From DAOUMU01 sp034409055 (GTDB lineage Bacteria; Chloroflexota; Anaerolineae; 4572-78; J111): a DNA stretch of 46,111 bases. The DNA lies in contig DAOUMU010000071.1 in NCBI GenBank assembly GCA_034409055.1, positions 1 through 46,111 on the forward strand, given 5' to 3'. Position 1 is the first letter of the stretch. Every line of letters starts with the position of its first letter. This document shows, one piece after another, positions 39,962-46,111 of the stretch. Position numbers and translations under genes: made by a program. The notes under the pieces were generated by a model, which searched no databases, was not told the origin of the DNA, and saw only the letters and a program-made list of their open reading frames with translations.

Positions 39962-41182
39962 ATGCGTCAAACGCATCTGTGGATAGAAGATCCTACTGAA
40001 ACTGATGGCACTGTCGTTGTCAGTGCAGTAATTGAAAACCCCGGACGAGATCGTACGCGTCTTTGGTATCGCATCCCGGTTGAGTATCGTTCTGCCCTTA
40101 CTAAAGGATGTGATCCGTTTGTAGTAGCAACGCTCTTCATGGCAATGCGAGAAGCAACAGACGAGGTTGTCCATGGGGAGGTCTCACCGTCTCTGTTACG
40201 AAATCTGGAGGAGTTCCGGACGGCTTGGGCCTGCTGGCGACCAGAGCGGTATACCAAGATCGAAATCGTGGCTGATATTGAAAGAGAGCAACCAAAAGCT
40301 GAAAACTCGACGGGAGCCATTGTCTCTTTTTCGGGTGGCCTTGACTCCTGCTTTACCGTCTGGCGTCACCACACCGGGCGTTGTGGCCGGCTAAAGCGTA
40401 ATATACAAGCAGGGGTGATGGTGCATGGGTTCGACATCCCCCTCATCGAGCGAGATGTCTTCGACCGCGCCGCACAGAAATCAGCCAGGATGTTGGCCAG
40501 TCTGGGTATCCCGTTGATCCCGATGGCCACCAACTTTCGGGAGCTAGGAGATGTCTGGGTGGATGCTTTTGCAGCAGGGGCCGTCTCATGCCTGATGATG
40601 CTACAAGGAGGCTACACCGCTGGCCTGTTCGGCAGTTCTGACCCATACCACAGACTAATGTTACCATACGGTTCCAGCCCGGTGACTGATTGGATGCTGT
40701 CGAGTGATACCTTTCAATTCATTCTTGATGGGGCCGCTTTCACGCGAAGTGAGAAGGCAGGTGAAATTGCAAACTGGCCAGAGGCGTTACGGTATCTTCG
40801 GGTCTGTTGGCAGGGGGATCAAAAGGATAAGAACTGTGGTCGTTGTGAGAAGTGTATTCGCACCATCTTGAACTTCCGGGTGATGGGATTGAGCTTGCCA
40901 GCCTGTTTTGAGCAGGATGTACGTGATGACCAGATTTTTAATTTGAGGGACTTGAATTTAGCCCAGATACTTGAACTGGAGTATATATTTTTAGAGGCGC
41001 AGGCTATGTCTGTCTCTGACTCGTGGGTGGTGGCGTTGGAGAAGTGTATAAAAAGAAATCGGCGAGCGATGAGTGGCAAGCTATGCCTCCGGCACAGAAT
41101 CAGAAGCATCCTGGCCTTACGGAAACGGGCCCCCTGGTTGGTTAAGGTGATTGAATCAAGAACATCTGGAAAGAACAAATGA
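39962..41182 (+). CDS. QueC-like PP-loop protein, copy 1
   Basis: This 406-residue protein has a unique N-terminal domain of about 115 residues (MRQTHLWIEDPTE..) followed by an ATP-pyrophosphatase domain. The PP-loop SGGLDS is at 124-129. A zinc-site pattern C282-x9-C292-x2-C295-x2-C298 (CWQGDQKDKNCGRCEKC) is nearly that of QueC, the 7-cyano-7-deazaguanine synthase, which has C-x8-C-x2-C-x2-C. QueC adenylates a carboxylate and inserts nitrogen. The N-terminal domain is not seen in QueC. In this export cluster the substrate could be a sugar carboxylate or amide. It is followed by a closely related paralogue. It is not homologous to PseA/WbpG-type amidotransferases by motif. Confidence 0.8.
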   Translation: MRQTHLWIEDPTETDGTVVVSAVIENPGRDRTRLWYRIPVEYRSALTKGCDPFVVATLFMAMREATDEVVHGEVSPSLLRNLEEFRTAWACWRPERYTKIEIVADIEREQPKAENSTGAIVSFSGGLDSCFTVWRHHTGRCGRLKRNIQAGVMVHGFDIPLIERDVFDRAAQKSARMLASLGIPLIPMATNFRELGDVWVDAFAAGAVSCLMMLQGGYTAGLFGSSDPYHRLMLPYGSSPVTDWMLSSDTFQFILDGAAFTRSEKAGEIANWPEALRYLRVCWQGDQKDKNCGRCEKCIRTILNFRVMGLSLPACFEQDVRDDQIFNLRDLNLAQILELEYIFLEAQAMSVSDSWVVALEKCIKRNRRAMSGKLCLRHRIRSILALRKRAPWLVKVIESRTSGKNK

Positions 41183-41332
41183 GCTTCCTCGGAAAGTTTG
41201 AATTTCCCCTCAAACGCTACAGCGAGTTGGGAAAGGAATGAATTCTTTGTTCATTCGTTCCTTTCTGAATTCGTTGTAGTGTGCGGCAGTAAACACTTTT
41301 CGGGAGATCTCTATAATCTGATTGGGGAGAAA

Positions 41333-42559
41333 ATGGTGAGGGGTCAAACACATCTGTGGATCGAAGATCCGGTTGAAATCGATGGCACCGTTACGGTCAG
41401 CGCCATAATCGAAAGTCCTGAACAAGAGCGTCAACTGCTTTGGTATCGTATCCCGGTTGAACATCGTTCTGCCCTGACCAAAGGCGCTGATCCGTTTGTA
41501 GTAGGGACAATCTTCATGGCTATGCGTACTTCAACGGATCTGGTCGTCCATGGCCAGGTTTCACCGTCTCTGTTACGAAATCTGGAGGAGTTCCAGGCGG
41601 CTTGGACCTGCTGGCAGCCCAAGTGGTATACCCATATCGGGATTATCCCTGATGTGGAAAAAGAGCAACCAAAAGCCGGGGACTCGACGGCGACCCTGGT
41701 TGCTTTTTCCGGCGGCGTTGACTCATGTTTTACCACTTGGCGTCACCACACCGGACGGTGTGGCCGGCTAAAGCGTAATATACAAGCGGGAGTAATGGTG
41801 CATGGCTTCGACATCCCGCTCGATGAACCCGATGTCTTCCAACGCGCTGCCGAGAAGTCAGCCAGGATATTGGGGAGCCTGGGTATCCCGTTGATCCCGA
41901 TAGCCACCAACTTCCGTGACTTAAAACTGTCTTGGGTGGATGTCTTTGCTGCGGGCGCCGCCTCATGTTTTATGATGTTGCAAGGAGGCTACACAGCCGC
42001 CCTTTTTGGGGCCGGTGAGCGATATAGCGCCCTCATATTGCCCTGGGGCTCTAACCCGATCACCGATGGGCTACTGTCGAGTGATACCTTCCAATTCATT
42101 CATGATGGGGCCGCTTTCTCTCGCGTGGAGAAGGTGCGTGAAATCGCAGATTGGACAGAGGCGTTACCGTATCTGCGGGTCTGTTGGGAAGGGGAGCAGA
42201 AAGATCGCAATTGTGGCCGTTGTGAGAAGTGTGTTCGGACCATCTTGGACTTCCGGGTGGTCGGAGTGGATTTACCCGGGTGCTTTGAGCAAGACGTGAC
42301 CGAAGACCAGATTATCAATATGAGAGATCTGACCCCCATTCAGATCATTCAATACAAGCAGATTCTGTCCACCGCGCAAGCGGCCTCTCTCACCGACTCG
42401 TGGGTCGTGGCCCTGGAAAAGCTAATAAAACGCAATGAGGCCAGGTATAAGCCCAGGACGGGTTTCGGGTATAGAATCAGAAGAGCCCTGGCCTTACGGA
42501 AACGGGTACCCTGGTTAGTTGAGGCGATTGAATCAAAGATAGCTGGAGACAACAGATGA
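41333..42559 (+). CDS. QueC-like PP-loop protein, copy 2
   Basis: This 408-residue paralogue of the preceding gene aligns without gaps through the first 250 residues. It has SGGVDS (126-131) and cysteines C284, C294, C297, C300 in CWEGEQKDRNCGRCEKC. The chosen start is ATG 41333, preceded by GGGGAG, matching the start of copy 1. A longer reading (from 41198) would add 45 residues with no counterpart. DNA stretches such as the region around 40187 and 41565 are nearly identical, so the duplication is recent or still homogenised. The stop overlaps the pyruvyltransferase start by four bases. The two copies could form a heterodimer or act on different substrates. Confidence 0.8.
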   Translation: MVRGQTHLWIEDPVEIDGTVTVSAIIESPEQERQLLWYRIPVEHRSALTKGADPFVVGTIFMAMRTSTDLVVHGQVSPSLLRNLEEFQAAWTCWQPKWYTHIGIIPDVEKEQPKAGDSTATLVAFSGGVDSCFTTWRHHTGRCGRLKRNIQAGVMVHGFDIPLDEPDVFQRAAEKSARILGSLGIPLIPIATNFRDLKLSWVDVFAAGAASCFMMLQGGYTAALFGAGERYSALILPWGSNPITDGLLSSDTFQFIHDGAAFSRVEKVREIADWTEALPYLRVCWEGEQKDRNCGRCEKCVRTILDFRVVGVDLPGCFEQDVTEDQIINMRDLTPIQIIQYKQILSTAQAASLTDSWVVALEKLIKRNEARYKPRTGFGYRIRRALALRKRVPWLVEAIESKIAGDNR

Positions 42560-43833
42560 AAATTCTTGTCGAAAACGGCTGTTACCACTTACGTAATATG
42601 GGCGACGTGGCTATGTTGCAAGTCACGGTGACCCGGCTCAGCAAGTTGTGGCCTGAGGCCTTGATCGAAGTCATCACCGATGATCCAGACCTGCTGGCCA
42701 CGTATTGCCCACAGGCGCAGCCAATCGCTGCCCGGGGACGTCGTCTCTGGTTCAATGAGCGAAATCTCCTGGGGGGACGTTTACCCGATCCCCTGGCTCG
42801 ATATTGGCTGAAATTAGAACGTCAACTCCGGCACCACTGGCCTGGCCTGGTCCATAGTTTAATTCAATCCCGGGCCAAACGTCGCGGAGGCGCGATCGAC
42901 GACGTGAATACCTTTTTGAAGGCAGTGTTTGGGGCTGACCTGGTCGTGGTTAGTGGTGGCGGGGATGTCAATGATACCTTTATGGCCTACGATAGCACGA
43001 TTTTAGATGTGGTCGAAATGGCCATTTGCCAGGGGACGCCCACCGCTATGTTTGGGCAGGGTATCGGCCCCTTGCAAAAACCCAAGCCACGGGCCAGGGC
43101 CCAGGCCGTGCTGCCCTGGCTAGACCTTCTGACTATTCGGGAAGGTCGAGCCGGGCCCTCGCTGCTCGATGCGTTGGGCGTTCCCCCGGAGCGGGTTATT
43201 ACGACCGGGGATGATGCCATCGAGTTAGCTTATGAGCAGCGCGCGCCCGAGTTGGGGACGGGAATCGGGGTCAACCTACGCTCTGCGGCCTACTCAGAGG
43301 TTAGTAGCGCTAACATAATCGAGACCCTTCGTACGGTCTTAAATGAGGCAGCTAAGAAGTACGGGGCCGTGTTGGTGCCTGTGCCTATCTCGTTTCACGA
43401 GAGCGAGTCGGACGTCAGGACCATTCAAGTTCTCCTGGCCGGGCATGATAATGGCTCGGATGGGGGGCAGGCGCTTGACACGCCCCTGAAGGTGATTGAA
43501 CAGGCCAGGCGTTGCCGCGTTGTGATCACCGGTAGCTACCACTCGGCCGTCTTCGCCCTGTCCCAGGGTATCCCGGTCGTTAGCCTGGCCCGGTCTGCTT
43601 ATTATACCGATAAGTTTCTGGGATTGGCCGATCAGTTCGGAACCGGCTGTGAAGTGGTTTTGCTGGACGATGAACAGCTCCGGGACAAGTTGATGGCGGC
43701 CATTGACCGAGCCTGGCAATCCGCCGAACAGGTCAGACCCCAGTTACTGGCAGCGGCCGCCCGACAAATTGAGAAGGGACATGCCGCTTACCGGCGAGTC
43801 TTTGAGTTAGTCGCCGCTAAAGAGAATGCTTAA
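42556..43833 (+). CDS. Polysaccharide pyruvyltransferase family protein
   Basis: This 425-residue protein begins KILVENGCYHLRNMGDVAMLQ, the N-terminal signature of the CsaB/WcaK pyruvyltransferase family. VVVSGGGDVNDTF (about 133-145), MFGQGIGPLQ (about 165) and the C-terminal GSYHSAVFALSQGIPVVSLA (about 314-333), with the substrate-binding His, complete the fold. Family members add ketal-linked pyruvate from PEP to sugars. Some members are inactive or act differently. The gene overlaps the QueC-like copy 2 by four bases, so both are made from one message. Pyruvylation could be the terminal mark read by the Wzt C-domain. Confidence 0.87.
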   Translation: MKILVENGCYHLRNMGDVAMLQVTVTRLSKLWPEALIEVITDDPDLLATYCPQAQPIAARGRRLWFNERNLLGGRLPDPLARYWLKLERQLRHHWPGLVHSLIQSRAKRRGGAIDDVNTFLKAVFGADLVVVSGGGDVNDTFMAYDSTILDVVEMAICQGTPTAMFGQGIGPLQKPKPRARAQAVLPWLDLLTIREGRAGPSLLDALGVPPERVITTGDDAIELAYEQRAPELGTGIGVNLRSAAYSEVSSANIIETLRTVLNEAAKKYGAVLVPVPISFHESESDVRTIQVLLAGHDNGSDGGQALDTPLKVIEQARRCRVVITGSYHSAVFALSQGIPVVSLARSAYYTDKFLGLADQFGTGCEVVLLDDEQLRDKLMAAIDRAWQSAEQVRPQLLAAAARQIEKGHAAYRRVFELVAAKENA

Positions 43834-43866
43834 AAACTGTTAATACCAGCAAGGGAAGAACGCTAA

Positions 43867-44904
43867 ATGTCTAGACCGACCATCATTTGTCTGACACCTG
43901 TTAAGAACGAAGCCTGGATTCTGGACCTTTTCCTAAAATGTGCCAGCCTGTGGGCAGATCACATCATCATTGCCGATCAGATGTCCGATGACGGCTCCAG
44001 GGACATTGTCCGTAACTATCCAAAAGTAACCCTGGTGGACAATCCATCGCCCACCTTTAACGAACCGGAACGGCAAAAAATATTACTGGAAGCGGCCCGA
44101 CGCATTCCCGGCCCGCGTCTCTTGATTGCCCTGGATGCGGACGAAATGCTGACTGCCAATTTCTTAGATGGTCCTGAGTGGCAGACCCTGCTTCAGGCTG
44201 AGCCGGGCACGGTGATCTATTTTGACTGGGCCATTCTGCGGCCGGATCTCAGCACCTATTGGCTGGCCCCGGCTGCTCAACCCTTTGGCTTTATGGACGA
44301 CGAGAGCGAGCACGTGGGCAGGGCCATCCATAGTCCAAGAATCCCAATGCCCGCCGACGCCCCGAAGATTAACCTCCATGATATTAAAGCGATGCATTAT
44401 GTGGGCGTTGACTCGGCCAGATGGGCTAGTAAGCATCGCTGGTACCAGTGTTGGGAACAGATCAATCAACCCCAACGGCGGGCGATCAGCATTTACCGGC
44501 AATATCACCGTAAAGATGTCATCCCGGCCCACAAAGTCAAGCCGGTTCCCAAAGAGTGGTTGTTGGGCTATGAACAACAGGGGATTGACATAGCCGGTAT
44601 CCGCCGTGACGAATTTTTCCAGACGGATGAGCAAATGCTGGAGCTTTTTATGGAATACGGGCCTGAGCGATTCAAACGGCAAGCCATTTGGGATGTGAAC
44701 TGGTCGGAACTGTACCGGAAGATTCACGGGCAGGCCCCCCCCCGTTCTTTCCAAGACCCGCGCAGTGGCTTCGACAAGCTCGTTCATCGCTGGCTGGAAA
44801 AGACCCAGCCACACTTTTCATACTTTGATCAAGAACAAACCGGGTTTTCAAGATTTGCCGTGCATATGACCGAAAAGATGCTGGGACGGCTATTTGGCTG
44901 GTAA
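43867..44904 (+). CDS. Glycosyltransferase family 2 protein (copy A)
   Basis: This 345-residue GT-A transferase starts IICLTPVKNEAWIL. It carries DDGSRDIVRNY as nucleotide-binding and LIALDADEMLT (about 82-92) as the D-x-D metal motif. The second half (HRWYQCWEQIN..FKRQAIWD) is typical of GT2 proteins of the 'WcaA/DUF' type that add the first or a branching sugar. It is soluble or peripheral; no membrane helix is seen. It starts 33 bases after the pyruvyltransferase gene. Donor and acceptor are unknown. Confidence 0.85.
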   Translation: MSRPTIICLTPVKNEAWILDLFLKCASLWADHIIIADQMSDDGSRDIVRNYPKVTLVDNPSPTFNEPERQKILLEAARRIPGPRLLIALDADEMLTANFLDGPEWQTLLQAEPGTVIYFDWAILRPDLSTYWLAPAAQPFGFMDDESEHVGRAIHSPRIPMPADAPKINLHDIKAMHYVGVDSARWASKHRWYQCWEQINQPQRRAISIYRQYHRKDVIPAHKVKPVPKEWLLGYEQQGIDIAGIRRDEFFQTDEQMLELFMEYGPERFKRQAIWDVNWSELYRKIHGQAPPRSFQDPRSGFDKLVHRWLEKTQPHFSYFDQEQTGFSRFAVHMTEKMLGRLFGW

Positions 44905-44928
44905 GTAGTTGTTCATTACGGAGGATGC

Positions 44929-45786
44929 ATGAAGCTGAGTGTAATCATTCCCTGCTTAAACGGAGCAGAGACGATTGAGGCGCAACTGGAGGCCCTGGCC
45001 AGCCAGCACTGGTCCGAGCCGTGGGAAGTGATTATTAGCGATAACGGATCGACCGACGGGACGCTGGAGATTGTGGCGCAGTACAAAGAACGAATACCGA
45101 ATCTGCGTGTTGCTGACGCTTCTGATAAGCGAGGCCAACCGCACGCCCTCAATGTCGGGGCCAAGGCGGCCCACAGTGAGGCCATGGCCTTTTGTGATGC
45201 TGATGACGAGGTAGCGCCTGGCTGGGTAGCGGCTATGGGAGAAGCCTTGCGTAAATACGACTTCGTGGCCGGCCCCTGGGATTTGGAGAAACTCAACCCA
45301 GCCTGGTTACAAGCCCGGCATCCTCAACAAACTGGACTGAACCAGTACCGCTACCCGCGATACTTGCCCCATGCCGGTAGTGGCAACATGGGCGTCAAGC
45401 GGACCCTGCATGAATCTGTGGGGGGATTTGACGAGTCGATGCCCTACCTGTTTGACACGGACTATTGCTTCAAGATGCAACTGGCCGGCACCGAGCTGCA
45501 TTTTGTGCCGGAGGCGGTTATGCACATTCGCACCGTACATAGGTTGGGTGATATCTATCGTAAGGCAATCAGTAACGGGGAGTACAACGTCGTGTTGTAC
45601 AAACGGTACCGACCCTTGGGGATGCCCAAGCTCTCCTTGAAAGCCGGTTTACGAGGCTGGTTACGTCTGTTACAACACCTTCCCAGCATTCGTGATCAAG
45701 CAAATTTTGCCACCTGGATGTGGGATTTTGGCTGGCGCCTGGGCCGGGTGAAAGGGTGCATCAGACATCGAGTTTTAGCTCTCTAA
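44929..45786 (+). CDS. Glycosyltransferase family 2 protein (copy B)
   Basis: This 285-residue GT-A transferase has a clear N-terminal GT2 core, SVIIPCLNGAETIEAQLEAL (about 3-22). SDNGSTDGT (about 37-45) binds the nucleotide and FCDADDEVAPGW (about 84-95) is the metal motif. GSGNMGVKR and GGFDESMPYLFDTDYCFKM (about 148-184) contribute the acceptor site and base. It lacks membrane helices. GGAGG lies five bases before the ATG. It is the last gene of the polysaccharide cluster in the window. Which linkage it makes cannot be told from sequence. Confidence 0.9.
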   Translation: MKLSVIIPCLNGAETIEAQLEALASQHWSEPWEVIISDNGSTDGTLEIVAQYKERIPNLRVADASDKRGQPHALNVGAKAAHSEAMAFCDADDEVAPGWVAAMGEALRKYDFVAGPWDLEKLNPAWLQARHPQQTGLNQYRYPRYLPHAGSGNMGVKRTLHESVGGFDESMPYLFDTDYCFKMQLAGTELHFVPEAVMHIRTVHRLGDIYRKAISNGEYNVVLYKRYRPLGMPKLSLKAGLRGWLRLLQHLPSIRDQANFATWMWDFGWRLGRVKGCIRHRVLAL

Positions 45787-46111
45787 AGAACCTTAAAGTT
45801 GGGACATAAGCCATAAGCCACGACGAGTTCATCCTGCAGAGCTACGAATTGGAAATCTATATTGACGAGTATAGCGTCGTATTCTTAGTTATTATATCAG
45901 GAGGAGGGTGGAGCATAACATAATGCTTTTTTTGAACCGTTATATAGGATTATTTGGCAAACGAACACAATATATAGTTTGAATCCCCTGACTGTCTTGT
46001 CATCACATCAGAAGAGAGGGGTCATCCGTCACTGCCTTTGACCAGATGTTGTTTCCTTGATTCTGAGGGCTTAAGCTCCTGAAATCAAGGGGTGTCCCAC
46101 AAATTCAGGGG
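45787..46111. other. Right-edge intergenic region
   Basis: No gene is seen in these 325 bases. A hairpin CCTTGATT (46055-46062)/AATCAAGG (46083-46090) surrounds GCTTAAGC, and GTGTCCCAC follows at 46092-46100, reminiscent of the cloverleaf elements. It may be the start of another repeat or mobile element outside the window. Confidence 0.5.

Noticed and set aside
41198..41332. 45-residue N-terminal extension of QueC-like copy 2
   Set aside because: The paralogue has no such extension, and a strong ribosome site precedes ATG 41333.
39962..42559. Qat or type IV CBASS antiphage system
   Set aside because: QueC-like proteins are present, but no KAP ATPase, TatD, cyclase, TGT-like or effector gene is nearby; all neighbours are glycan genes.

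Overview
The window looks like a chromosomal segment of a Chloroflexota-type bacterium, probably an uncultured Anaerolineae/Caldilineae relative. The grounds are: an FMN riboswitch in front of a RibXY-type riboflavin ABC transporter, lipoproteins and kinases with long Thr/Pro 'TPTPT' linkers, multi-domain sensor kinases without DNA-binding partners, many PKD repeats, and numerous short palindromic intergenic repeats. No rRNA, tRNA, phage gene, transposase or CRISPR array was found. The taxon is inferred from gene content only.

Left part (1-20.6 kb), mostly minus strand. A REC-GAF-histidine kinase (202-1809) is followed by a riboflavin-uptake operon read leftwards: promoter at 5096-5124, FMN riboswitch at 4805-5077, intrinsic terminator at 4724-4756, then ribX, ribY and an ATPase gene. 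Next come a divergent Ser/Thr kinase with its S58-type peptidase, an MFS exporter, a small unknown gene, and a lutA-lutB-lutC lactate oxidation set. A DUF971 gene and two NodB-type deacetylase lipoproteins lie on the plus strand. A coiled-coil gene and selB share an operon.

Middle (19.7-28.9 kb), minus strand. A signalling/surface block consists of a membrane sensor kinase, a 1900-residue membrane-anchored protein with 19 PKD domains in a higher-order repeat, a stand-alone receiver protein and a small Cys-containing protein.

Right part (29.4-45.8 kb), plus strand. A surface-polysaccharide cluster starts behind two striking arrays of 11-bp direct repeats. It holds nucleotide-sugar genes (CDP-glucose synthase, SDR dehydratase/decarboxylase, UDP-glucose dehydrogenase, RmlC-like epimerase), a membrane GT39-like transferase, an overlapping SAF-domain oxidoreductase/nucleotidyltransferase pair, the Wzm/Wzt exporter, two tandem QueC-like PP-loop proteins, a pyruvyltransferase-family protein and two GT2 glycosyltransferases. 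The QueC-like pair inside an export cluster is the best candidate here for undescribed biochemistry.

Throughout, gene ends and leaders carry palindromic elements of at least four families: GGCAT-GGG-ATGCC hairpins, ACGACT-AGTCGT hairpins, AACC/AACT microrepeats and roughly 100-125 bp cloverleaf-like elements. One family has invaded the variable loop of the riboswitch.
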